From NCBI GenBank assembly GCA_035645115.1, contig DASQNF010000112.1, positions 1 to 7,106 on the forward strand: a stretch of 7,106 nucleotides of DNA, written 5' to 3'. Below the pieces are notes generated by a model. That model was not told where the DNA came from. It was given only the letters and a program-made list of their open reading frames with translations, and did not search any database. The position numbers and the translations under genes were made by a program. The DNA is from JACVRW01 sp035645115 (GTDB lineage: Bacteria; Actinomycetota; Thermoleophilia; Solirubrobacterales; Thermoleophilaceae). This document shows positions 1-6,511 of this stretch, one piece after another (the stretch's first letter is position 1; each line of letters begins with the position of its first letter).

Positions 1-981
1 GATCGTGCCGAGCCGGCGCGCGATCTCCTCGGCGAGGATCCGCTCCCCGCCCTGGCTGCCGATCAGCACGACCTCGTCGCCCACCTCCACGTCGGTCTCG
101 GGCCCGAGCGCCACCGTCACGTTGTCCATGCTGACCGCTCCAACCAGCGGGTGGCGCCGCGCCCGGATCAAGACGTCGCAGTTGTTCGTGAGGGCGCGTC
201 GCCAGCCGTCGCCGTAGCCGATCGGGACCGTGGCCACCCAGGTGGGCCGCTCACTCGTCCAGAGGCGCCCGTAACCGGCGCTCTGTCCCGCCTCGAAGCG
301 GCGCACCGCGGCAACCCAGGAGCGCAGCGACAGCGCCGGCTCGAGCCCGTGCGCCGCGGGGTCCTCCTGGAACGGGTCCATCCCGTAGATCGCTATCCCG
401 CAGCGGACGAGGTCGAAGCGCGCCGCCGGCTCGCGCAGCGCGGCGGCGCTGTTCGCGGCGTGGACCACGAGGTCGTCGCGCCCGACCTGGCTCACGAACT
501 CCTCGAAGAGCGCCAGCTGCTCCGCGAACAGCTCGTCCTCGCGGTCGTCCGCGGTGGCGAAGTGGGTCATCAGGCCGACCACGTTCGGGCGGCTCGCGAG
601 CCGCAGCGCGTGCTCGCGGTCCTTGGTGCCGAGGCGACCCATCCCCGTGTCGAGCTTGACGTGCACGCGAGGGGCGGCCTCCGCAACTTCATCGGTCCAC
701 GCCACCACGTCCGCCCCGGCATCGATGGCCACGCGCAGGTCGCTGCGCGTGAGCGCGCCGAGGACCAGCAGAGGGACGCCCGCCGCGCGCAGCTCGCGGG
801 CCTCGCCGGCCGTGGCCACGGCGAGCCAGCCGGCGCCGCCCGCAAGCGCGGCGGGGGCGACGTCGCCGTGGCCGTAGCCGTCCGCCTTGACCACCGCGCA
901 GAGCGGCTTCGGAAGACGGGCGCAGTTGCGCTCGATCGCGCCGAGGTCGATGCGTGCGAGCGCGCGCTCGGGTGGGCTCAC
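1..981 (-). CDS. alr: Alanine racemase (partial, C-terminus beyond left edge)
   Basis: PLP-dependent cytosolic enzyme interconverting L- and D-alanine, supplying D-Ala for peptidoglycan. The minus-strand frame from GTG at 981 is open to base 1, giving 327 residues. Seen: VVKADGYGHG with the PLP-binding Lys32; KLDTGMGRLG at 109-118, whose Lys109 and Arg116 match the carbamylated lysine and nearby arginine of Geobacillus Alr; HAANSAA at 174-180; VRCGIAIYG at 192-200 with Arg193 under the pyridine nitrogen; AGYGRLW at 235-241 with Tyr237 matching catalytic Tyr265; PIGYGDGW at 253-260. The family is usually about 360-390 residues, so some 35-60 C-terminal residues, including the last phosphate-binding tyrosine, lie outside. 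The GTG overlaps the CBS gene stop by 4 bases and there is no clear Shine-Dalgarno, suggesting coupled translation. Oddities: the usual RxCMD segment reads GAVSMD (281-286). The assignment is secure; the exact start is likely but not proven. Confidence 0.96.
   Translation of the reverse strand, partial: MSPPERALARIDLGAIERNCARLPKPLCAVVKADGYGHGDVAPAALAGGAGWLAVATAGEARELRAAGVPLLVLGALTRSDLRVAIDAGADVVAWTDEVAEAAPRVHVKLDTGMGRLGTKDREHALRLASRPNVVGLMTHFATADDREDELFAEQLALFEEFVSQVGRDDLVVHAANSAAALREPAARFDLVRCGIAIYGMDPFQEDPAAHGLEPALSLRSWVAAVRRFEAGQSAGYGRLWTSERPTWVATVPIGYGDGWRRALTNNCDVLIRARRHPLVGAVSMDNVTVALGPETDVEVGDEVVLIGSQGGERILAEEIARRLGTI
978..981 (-). other. GTGA stop/start overlap, CBS gene to alr
   Basis: The last bases of the CBS gene read GTG TGA; the final G of the valine codon plus the TG of the stop form the GTG start of alr, a 4-base overlap. 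No purine-rich ribosome binding site is visible in the preceding 20 bases, so re-initiation by the terminating ribosome is the likely start mechanism. This is inferred from the arrangement only. Confidence 0.7.
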
Positions 982-1436
982 ACCGCGAGGGCGCCGAGCA
1001 CGTCCACGCGGGTGACGACCCCGACGAGCTTGCCGTCCTCCACCACGGGCAGCCGGTTGTGCCCGGATTCGTGGATGAGCCGGGCCGCCTCGCGCACGGT
1101 CGTGTCCGGATCGACCGAGTCGGGCCCCGGCGTCATCATGTCCTCGGCCTTCGACGCGAACGCCTTGCGGAGGCGGCTCTCGAAGCGACTGAGCGGCTCG
1201 AGGAAGACCGTGCCCCCGAACAGGTTGATGTAGTGCGGTATGTGGAGGTCGCCCTGCTCGTCCGGCAGCACCAGGTCGGCCTCGGTGACGATCCCGACGC
1301 AGGCGCCCGACTCGTCCACCACCGGAACGCCCGGCAGCTCGCGCCCGCGCAGCAGCGCCACGACCTCCTCCACCGGCGTGTCCGGCCGCACCGTCGGCGG
1401 GTCGGGGTCCATGATCTCGCGCACGAGCTCGGCCAC
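978..1436 (-). CDS. Two-CBS-domain protein of unknown function
   Basis: A 152-residue soluble protein made almost wholly of a CBS pair (Bateman module). CBS1 spans about residues 5-58 and CBS2 about 97-150. Each ends in the typical GhhTxxDh signature: GIVTEADL at 48-55 and GVVTRVDV at 139-146, where the threonine and aspartate commonly contact ribose in adenine-nucleotide-binding CBS pairs. Between them lies a roughly 35-residue linker, LHIPHYINLFGG then FLEPLSRFESRLRKAF, a pattern I recall from stand-alone bacterial CBS proteins. No enzymatic, membrane or DNA-binding domain is present, so it probably senses a nucleotide and acts on a partner. The GTG at 1436 is chosen because it yields MAELVREIM, a normal entry to CBS1, and lies 12 bases after the nnr stop; the ribosome binding site is weak. 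It overlaps alr by 4 bases. Fold is confident; ligand and partner are unknown. Confidence 0.92.
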   Translation of the reverse strand: MAELVREIMDPDPPTVRPDTPVEEVVALLRGRELPGVPVVDESGACVGIVTEADLVLPDEQGDLHIPHYINLFGGTVFLEPLSRFESRLRKAFASKAEDMMTPGPDSVDPDTTVREAARLIHESGHNRLPVVEDGKLVGVVTRVDVLGALAV

Positions 1437-1448
1437 TCGGCCGCCACG

Positions 1449-2975
1449 TTATCGGAGCGTCAGGCCGTGCGGGAGCGAGTCGATCACGTCTCCCGCCTGG
1501 ACGTGATCGGCGCCCATCCGCTCCGCCGCGACCTGCGCGGCGAGCACGTGCGCCAGCGCCCCGAGCGACGCCGCCTCGAACGCGCCGAGGCCCTTGGCGA
1601 GGAGCGCGCCGACCAGGCCGGAGAGCACGTCGCCCGTCCCCGCGGTGGCGAGCGCGGGCGTGCCGCCGGGGCTGACGGCGACGAGGCCGTCGGGGCGTGC
1701 GACGAGCGTGTCGTCGCCCTTCAGCAGCACCACCGAGCCGCTCCGCGCGGCCGCCTCGCGGGCGCAGGCGAGGCGGTGCCGGGCGATCTCGTCGGCGGGC
1801 CGCCCGAGCAGGCGGCCGAGCTCGCCCTCGTGCGGAGTCAGCAGGGTCGGCGCGTCGCGCGCGGCCAGCAGCTCTAGCCGCTGCGCGTGGGCGCCCAGGC
1901 CGTCGGCGTCCACCAGCAGCGGCACGGCCACCGATCGCGCGACGCCGCGGGCGAACTCCAGGGCTCCCTCGTCCCGGCCGAGCCCGGGCCCGAGCACCAC
2001 GGCTCCCGCCCGCTCGGCCATCTCCTCCACGTGCGCCACGCCGGCCGGGGTGTGGAAGCCGTTCGCGTCCGGGAGCCCACGGCTCATCTGCTCGAGCAGG
2101 CGCATGTCGAGCGACGGTTGGACCGGCCGCGGGACGGCCACCTGCACATAGCCGGCGCCCGCGCGCGAGGCCGCCTGGGCGGCCATCGTGGGCGCGCCGG
2201 TGAGGCCCGCGGAGCCGCCCGCGATCACCACCACCCCCGACTCGAACTTGGAGCCGCTCTGAGCGCGGCGCGGGAACAGCGAGAGCACGCGCTCCGCGAT
2301 CAGTCCGGCCCGCACCGCCGGCGCGGCCGGCGCGCGCGGGATGCCGATCCGGATCGTCTCGACACGGCCCGCGTGCTGCTTGCCCGGCGCCACGTAGAGG
2401 CCGAGCTTGGGCCCGTGGAAGGTGGGGGTGGCGTGAGCTCGCACCGCCTCCCCGTCGACCTCCCCGCTGGAGGCGTTCACCCCCGACGGCACGTCGCACG
2501 CCACCACCGGCGCTGCCTGCGCGTTGATCGCGGCGATCGCCTGCGCCACTGGTGCGCGCGGCGCGCCCTCGAAGCCGGTGCCGAGCAGGGCGTCGACCAC
2601 CACGGCCGAGCGCTCGAGGCGCTCCGGGGCAAATGGCTCGGGAGCGGGGCCCGGCAGCCGATCGAGGTTGGCGAGAGCCTCGCCGCGCAGATCGGAGAGC
2701 TCGGCCGCCGCAAGCACGTCGACCGGGTGGCCGTCCTCGCGCAGCAACCGGGCCGCCACCAGCCCGTCGCCCCCGTTGTTGCCCTTGCCGACGACGATCC
2801 GAATCGGGCCACCTGCCCGGGCGAGGCGAGCCGCCACCCGCGCCAGGCCGCTGCCGGCGCGCTCCATCAGGTCGAGCGACGGGACCCCCCGCTCCTCGAT
2901 CGCCCACGCGTCGACGGCCCGCATCTCGGCGGAGTCGTAGAGCGGATCGAGCCAGTCGGGCAGCGCGGTCGTCAC
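1449..2975 (-). CDS. nnrD/nnrE: Bifunctional NAD(P)HX epimerase / ADP- or ATP-dependent NAD(P)HX dehydratase
   Basis: Repairs hydrated NADH and NADPH in the cytosol: the N-terminal YjeF_N domain epimerises R- and S-NAD(P)HX, and the C-terminal ribokinase-like domain dehydrates the S form with ADP or ATP. From GTG at 2975 the protein is 508 residues, usual for the fusion. N-domain (about 11-215): EMRAVD at 17-22, GKGNNGGDG at 63-71, DALLGTG at 128-134, DVPSGVNASSG at 161-171. C-domain (about 225-505): GGSAGLTGA at 253-261, GPGLG at 329-333, DADGL at 356-360, LTPHEGE at 379-385, LLKGDDTLVA at 417-426, and ATAGTGDVLSG at 443-453 with the catalytic Asp449. The start is placed 16 bases after the acpS stop; a longer frame from 3035 would overlap acpS by 44 bases and add an atypical Arg/Cys-rich leader. 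Oddity: the usual HKG motif opening the C-domain reads SGSKFESG (240-247). Assignment is secure. Confidence 0.95.
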   Translation of the reverse strand: MTTALPDWLDPLYDSAEMRAVDAWAIEERGVPSLDLMERAGSGLARVAARLARAGGPIRIVVGKGNNGGDGLVAARLLREDGHPVDVLAAAELSDLRGEALANLDRLPGPAPEPFAPERLERSAVVVDALLGTGFEGAPRAPVAQAIAAINAQAAPVVACDVPSGVNASSGEVDGEAVRAHATPTFHGPKLGLYVAPGKQHAGRVETIRIGIPRAPAAPAVRAGLIAERVLSLFPRRAQSGSKFESGVVVIAGGSAGLTGAPTMAAQAASRAGAGYVQVAVPRPVQPSLDMRLLEQMSRGLPDANGFHTPAGVAHVEEMAERAGAVVLGPGLGRDEGALEFARGVARSVAVPLLVDADGLGAHAQRLELLAARDAPTLLTPHEGELGRLLGRPADEIARHRLACAREAAARSGSVVLLKGDDTLVARPDGLVAVSPGGTPALATAGTGDVLSGLVGALLAKGLGAFEAASLGALAHVLAAQVAAERMGADHVQAGDVIDSLPHGLTLR

Positions 2976-2991
2976 GGCGTCCGGCGCCCGC

Positions 2992-3366
2992 TCAGGCGGG
3001 CCCCGGCGCGCGCGGCCGCAGCACGGCCACCGCACCCGCGACCGCGCCCGTGTGGGTGAGGGAGATCACCACCTCTCCGCCCAGCTCCCGCGCGCGTGAT
3101 GCGGCGCTTCCGCTCAGCGCCACGCGCGGCGCGGCGTCCGTGGCCACCACCTCGACGTCGCGAAAGCTCCAGCCGGTGAGCCCCAGGGCCTTGGCCACCG
3201 CCTCCTTGGCGCAGAAGCGGGCGGCCAGGTGCATCACCGGCCGAGCACGCCCGGCGGCGTAGCCGCGCTCGGCCTCCGTGAACAGGCGCTCCGCCAGCCG
3301 CGGCCGCCGTGCGAGCGCGGCGTCGAGCCGCTCGATCTCCAGGAGGTCGAGTCCGACGCCCGTCAC
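2992..3366 (-). CDS. acpS: Holo-[acyl-carrier-protein] synthase
   Basis: Transfers 4'-phosphopantetheine from coenzyme A to the conserved serine of apo acyl carrier protein, needed for fatty acid synthesis. The 124-residue product has the usual AcpS size. Seen: GVGLDLLEIERL at 3-14 with the Mg-binding Asp7; LFTEAE at 28-33; RFCAKEAVAKALG at 50-62 with the second Mg ligand Glu55 and Lys54; and ISLTHTGAVAGAVAV at 101-115, the family's SxSHT-like strand with His105. The C-terminus is a short Arg/Pro tail. The GTG at 3366 is chosen because it puts the first strand of the fold directly at the N-terminus, as in the family, and overlaps the glmS stop in a GTGA. The same frame stays open upstream into glmS as far as 4248, but that part has no AcpS homology and is a GC-driven shadow. 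Assignment is secure. Confidence 0.95.
   Translation of the reverse strand: MTGVGLDLLEIERLDAALARRPRLAERLFTEAERGYAAGRARPVMHLAARFCAKEAVAKALGLTGWSFRDVEVVATDAAPRVALSGSAASRARELGGEVVISLTHTGAVAGAVAVLRPRAPGPA
3363..3366 (-). other. GTGA stop/start overlap, glmS to acpS
   Basis: The glmS ending GAG TGA supplies the GTG start of acpS, a 4-base overlap. No strong ribosome binding site is visible upstream inside glmS, so acpS translation is probably coupled to termination on glmS. Inferred from the arrangement. Confidence 0.7.
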
Positions 3367-5195
3367 TCGACGGTGACGGTCTTCGCGAGGTTGCGCGGCT
3401 GGTCCACGTTGAGCCCGCGCGCGCGGGCGATGTGGTAGGCCAGCAGCTGCAGCGGGATCACCGCGAGCAGCGGCTGCAGCAGCCAGTCGGTGCGCGGGAT
3501 CTCGACGATCTCCTCGGCGTACTCGGCCACGTGGGCGCTGCCCTCCGTGGCCACAGCGATCACGTGGGCGCCGCGCGCGTGGACCTCGGCCATGTTCGAG
3601 AGCACCTTGTCGAGCACCGGCGAGTCGGTGGCCACGCACACCACCGGCGTGTTCTCGTCGAGCAGGGCGATCGGGCCGTGCTTCATCTCCCCGGCCGCGT
3701 AGGCGTCCGTCGGGATGTAGGAGATCTCCTTGAGCTTCAGCGCGCCCTCCAGGCAGACCGAGAGGCCGACGTGACGCCCGAGGTAGAGGAAGAAGCCGGC
3801 GTCCTGCCAGTGCTCGGCGATCGCCCTGATCGGCGTCTCCACGCGTTCGAGCAGCTCGGAGATCCGGCGCGGCAGCTCGCGCAGCTCGGCGCACAGCCTT
3901 CGCAGCACGTCGGCCTCGAGCGTCCCGTGGACCTGCGCGAGCTCGAGGGCGAACAGGTACATCGCCGCGACCTGGGCCACGAAGGTCTTGGTGGCCGCAA
4001 CCCCGATCTCGAGCCCCGCTCGCGTGAAGATCACGCCGTCCGCGTCGCGAGTGGCCTGGCTCCCCATGATGTTGGTGACCGCGAGCACCTTCGCGCCGCG
4101 CTCGCGGGCAAGCCGCATCGCCGCCAGCGTGTCGGCCGTCTCCCCCGACTGCGAGATGCCGATCACGAGGTCCCGGTCCCCGAGCACCGGGTTGCGGTAG
4201 CGGAACTCCGAGGCGATGTCCATCTCCACGGGGACGCGCGACCACCACTCGATCGCATAGCGGCCCACGAGCCCGGCGTGGTAGGAGGTCCCGCAGGCCA
4301 CGATCACGATCCGGCGCACGTCCCGCAGGAACTCGTCCGAGATCCCGATCTCGCCGAGATCGACGCCGGTCTCACCCACCCGGCCGGCGAGCGTCTCGGC
4401 CACCGCGTCCGCCTGCTCGTGGATCTCCTTGAGCATGAACGTCTCGTAGCCGCCCTTCTCGGCCTGCTCGTCGTCCCAGTCCACCTCGTCGACCTCGCGC
4501 TCGAGCTCCGCGCCGTCCGGCGTGAGGAAGCGCGAGCCCTCCGGCGTGATCACCACGATCTCGCCGTCCTTCACGAGCTGCACCCGGCGCGTCTCGGCCA
4601 TGAACGCGGGGATCGCGGAGGCGATGAAGCTCTCCCCCTCGCCGAGCCCGACCACGAGCGGGCACTCCTTGCGGGCCCCAACGAGCACGCCCGGATGGTC
4701 CGCGGACATCGCCACGAACGCGTAGTGCCCGCGCAGCTCGTTGTAGGCGCGGCGCGTGGCCTCAACGAGGTCGCCGTCCAGGTGCTGGGAGACGAGATGG
4801 GCCACCACCTCGGCGTCCGTCTCCGAGGTGAACTCGGCGCCGTCGGCCCGCAGGCGCTCGCGCAGCTCGGTCCAGTTCTCGACTATCCCGTTCAGCACGA
4901 TGTGCACGCGTCCGGAGGTATCCCAGTGCGGATGCGCGTTCTCCTCGGTGACCCGGCCGTGCGTGGCCCAGCGTGTGTGGCCGATCCCGGTGGAGCCCCG
5001 TAGCTGACCGTTGCCGGCGGCAAGCGCGTCGCGGAGCCGCTGCAGGTTGCCGACCGCGTGGACGCTGCCCACGGCGCCGTCGGTCACGAGTGACAGCCCG
5101 GCCGAGTCATAGCCGCGGTACTCGAGCCGCTGGAGGCCCTGCAGCAGCAGGTCCCGGCACTGGCGGGACCCGACGTATCCGATGATGCCGCACAT
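3363..5195 (-). CDS. glmS: Glutamine--fructose-6-phosphate aminotransferase (isomerizing)
   Basis: Makes glucosamine-6-phosphate from fructose-6-phosphate and glutamine, the committed step to UDP-GlcNAc. The 610-residue length is normal (E. coli 609). Class II glutaminase domain, about 2-220: MCGIIGYVG with Cys2 as the nucleophile after Met removal, RLEYRGYDSAG at 23-33, GHTRWATHG at 72-80 with the glutamine-binding Arg, NGIVEN at 102-107 forming the oxyanion hole, and SETDAEV at 124-130. Two SIS sugar-isomerase domains follow: CGTSYHAG at 301-308, SQSGETADTL at 348-357, KLKEISYI at 487-494 with Glu490, AYAAGEMKHGP at 498-508 with His506, and the C-terminal DQPRNLAKTVTVE with Lys605, matching E. 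coli Glu488, His504 and Lys603. ATG at 5195 lies 9 bases after the glmM stop, leaving no room for a glmS ribozyme. Oddity: Leu101 replaces the histidine usual before NGIIEN. Assignment is secure. Confidence 0.98.
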   Translation of the reverse strand: MCGIIGYVGSRQCRDLLLQGLQRLEYRGYDSAGLSLVTDGAVGSVHAVGNLQRLRDALAAGNGQLRGSTGIGHTRWATHGRVTEENAHPHWDTSGRVHIVLNGIVENWTELRERLRADGAEFTSETDAEVVAHLVSQHLDGDLVEATRRAYNELRGHYAFVAMSADHPGVLVGARKECPLVVGLGEGESFIASAIPAFMAETRRVQLVKDGEIVVITPEGSRFLTPDGAELEREVDEVDWDDEQAEKGGYETFMLKEIHEQADAVAETLAGRVGETGVDLGEIGISDEFLRDVRRIVIVACGTSYHAGLVGRYAIEWWSRVPVEMDIASEFRYRNPVLGDRDLVIGISQSGETADTLAAMRLARERGAKVLAVTNIMGSQATRDADGVIFTRAGLEIGVAATKTFVAQVAAMYLFALELAQVHGTLEADVLRRLCAELRELPRRISELLERVETPIRAIAEHWQDAGFFLYLGRHVGLSVCLEGALKLKEISYIPTDAYAAGEMKHGPIALLDENTPVVCVATDSPVLDKVLSNMAEVHARGAHVIAVATEGSAHVAEYAEEIVEIPRTDWLLQPLLAVIPLQLLAYHIARARGLNVDQPRNLAKTVTVE

Positions 5196-5203
5196 CCGAG
5201 CGA

Positions 5204-5206
5204 CCT
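5204..5206 (-). promoter_or_regulatory. Weak Shine-Dalgarno for glmS
   Basis: AGG, embedded in TAGGTCG and overlapping the glmM stop codon TAG (5207-5205), lies 8 bases upstream of the glmS ATG. The spacing is suitable but only three bases match, so coupling to glmM translation probably contributes. Confidence 0.4.
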
Positions 5207-6503
5207 AGCCTAGTTGCGACTCGACGAGACCGGCGAGCCGGCCGGCCACCTCGCGGCTCTCCGCCTCGGTCGGCGCCTCGACCATCACGCGCACGAGGGG
5301 CTCGGTGCCGGAGGCCCGCACGAGCACGCGCCCGCGCCCCTCGAGGCCCGCGGCCTCCCGCTCGACCGCCGCCGAGAGCTCCGTCGCACCCGCGAGCGCG
5401 CCCAGGTCGCGTACGCGCACGTTGACGAGGCACTGCGGCAGCTTCTCCATCGCGCGCCGGTCCGCAAGCTCCCCGTCCCCGAGGGCCTCGAGCGTGAGCA
5501 GCGCCGCGGCGATGCCGTCCCCGGCGGGCGCGAACCCGGTGTCGATGATGTGACCGGACTGCTCTCCGCCGAGCGCCCAGCCGCGGCGCACCAGCTCGGC
5601 GAGCACGTGGCGGTCGCCCACGGGCGTGGTGGCCACCGCGATCCCCGCTCTCTGCATGGCGCTGTGGAAGCCGAAGTTCGTCATCACCGTCACGGCCACT
5701 CCGTCGCCCGGCAGCCGCTCGCGCTCGCGCAGGTGAAGGGCGGCCAGCGCCATCAGCTCGTCGCCATCCACCACCGCGCCGTCGCGGCTCACGGCCAGCA
5801 CGCGGTCGCCGTCGCCGTCGAAGGCGAAGCCAACGTCGTGGCCGTCGATCGCCGCGGCGAGGCGCTCCACGTGGGTCGAGCCGCAGTCGCGGTTGATGTT
5901 CCGGCCGTCGGGCTCGACCGCGAGTGCGTCGACGTCGGCGCCGAGGCGCCGGAAGATCTCGGGAGCCACACGGTGGGTTGCGCCGTTCGCGCAGTCGAGC
6001 AGGATCCGACGCCCCTGCAGGTCGAGATCGCGGAAGCGGAGCTCCAGCTCGCGCAGGTAGTCGCCCGAGGCCCCGTGCAGCTCGCGCACCCGGCCGATCG
6101 CCCCCCCGCCGCGGGCGTCCAGCCGCCGCTCGATCTCGCGCTCCTGCTCGTCGTCGAGCTTCATCCCCTCGGGTCCGAAGAACTTGATGCCGTTGTCCTC
6201 GTACGGGTTGTGTGAGGCGGACACAACGGCCGCCATGTCGAACCCGTGCCTGCGTAGGAGGATCGACGCGCCCGGGGTGGGCAGCACACCGCCCAGCAGG
6301 GCGTGGCCACCTCCGGACGCGATGCCCGCGGCGAGCGCCGCCTCGAGCATCTCACCCGACTCGCGCGTGTCTCGCACGATCAGCACCTGCGGCGTGTCCA
6401 CCGGCGAGATCGCCGCGGCTGCACGACCGAGCGCCGTGGCCAGCTCGGCTGTGAGCAGCTCGCCCGCGACCCCACGGACGCCGTCCGTCCCGAACAGCGC
6501 CAT
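5205..6503 (-). CDS. glmM: Phosphoglucosamine mutase
   Basis: Converts glucosamine-6-phosphate, the product of the next gene's enzyme, to glucosamine-1-phosphate for UDP-GlcNAc and peptidoglycan. The 432-residue product is close to the usual 440-450. Seen in order: LFGTDGVRGVAG at 3-14, the GlmM N-terminal signature; VVSASHNP at 93-100 with Ser97 as the phosphoserine nucleophile; YEDNGIKFFG at 101-110; FDGDGDR at 228-234 with the Mg-binding Asp229, Asp231 and Asp233; TPVGDRHV at 293-300; GGEQSGH at 312-318 for sugar recognition; RASGTEPLVRVM at 396-407, the phosphate-binding loop. All four domains of the alpha-D-phosphohexomutase fold are represented and no key residue is missing. ATG at 6503 follows the rpsI stop by 8 bases; GAG at 6512-6510 with 6-base spacing is a weak ribosome binding site. 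Head-to-tail placement with glmS puts consecutive pathway steps together. Assignment is secure. Confidence 0.98.
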   Translation of the reverse strand: MALFGTDGVRGVAGELLTAELATALGRAAAAISPVDTPQVLIVRDTRESGEMLEAALAAGIASGGGHALLGGVLPTPGASILLRRHGFDMAAVVSASHNPYEDNGIKFFGPEGMKLDDEQEREIERRLDARGGGAIGRVRELHGASGDYLRELELRFRDLDLQGRRILLDCANGATHRVAPEIFRRLGADVDALAVEPDGRNINRDCGSTHVERLAAAIDGHDVGFAFDGDGDRVLAVSRDGAVVDGDELMALAALHLRERERLPGDGVAVTVMTNFGFHSAMQRAGIAVATTPVGDRHVLAELVRRGWALGGEQSGHIIDTGFAPAGDGIAAALLTLEALGDGELADRRAMEKLPQCLVNVRVRDLGALAGATELSAAVEREAAGLEGRGRVLVRASGTEPLVRVMVEAPTEAESREVAGRLAGLVESQLG

Positions 6504-6511
6504 GTGACGCT

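Noticed and set aside
1136..1447. A 103-codon minus-strand frame starting at a GTG at 1447
   Set aside because: It is a frame-shifted reading of the CBS gene with Trp/Arg/Ser-rich composition and no domain.
1449..3035. A longer nnr start at 3035
   Set aside because: It would add a 20-residue Arg/Cys/Pro leader and overlap acpS by 44 bases. GTG at 2975 gives the usual fusion length and follows the acpS stop by 16 bases.
151..3059. Long plus-strand open frames (about 151-1233, 954-1877, 1887-3059) opposite alr, the CBS gene and nnr
   Set aside because: They overlap strongly supported minus-strand genes with complete family motifs, and their products are Arg/Ala/His-rich low-complexity translations typical of GC-rich shadow frames.
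2992..4248. A 418-residue reading of the acpS frame extending far into glmS
   Set aside because: Only the last 124 residues resemble AcpS; the rest is an Arg/Gly/Ala-rich alternative frame of glmS. The GTG at 3366 gives a normal-length AcpS.
3309..5003. A 564-codon plus-strand open frame antisense to glmS
   Set aside because: Its codons are in exact antisense register with glmS codons, so it would stop only where glmS uses TTA, CTA or TCA. Those codons are avoided in this GC-rich genome; the frame ends exactly where glmS uses a CTA leucine codon. The product is His/Arg/Leu-rich with no recognisable domain.
5196..5204. Possible glmS ribozyme or leader control element
   Set aside because: Only 9 bases separate glmM and glmS, far too few for the ribozyme, and no such fold is evident at the end of glmM.
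5205..5213. Tandem CTAG tetranucleotides in the direct repeat CCTAGCCTAG at the glmM/glmS junction
   Set aside because: It arises from the final glmM codons and stop (CTA GGC TAG); two copies are too few to suggest a functional repeat.
5214..6215. A 333-codon plus-strand open frame antisense to glmM
   Set aside because: It lies opposite a complete GlmM with all catalytic motifs and has the same shadow-frame composition; no domain is recognisable.
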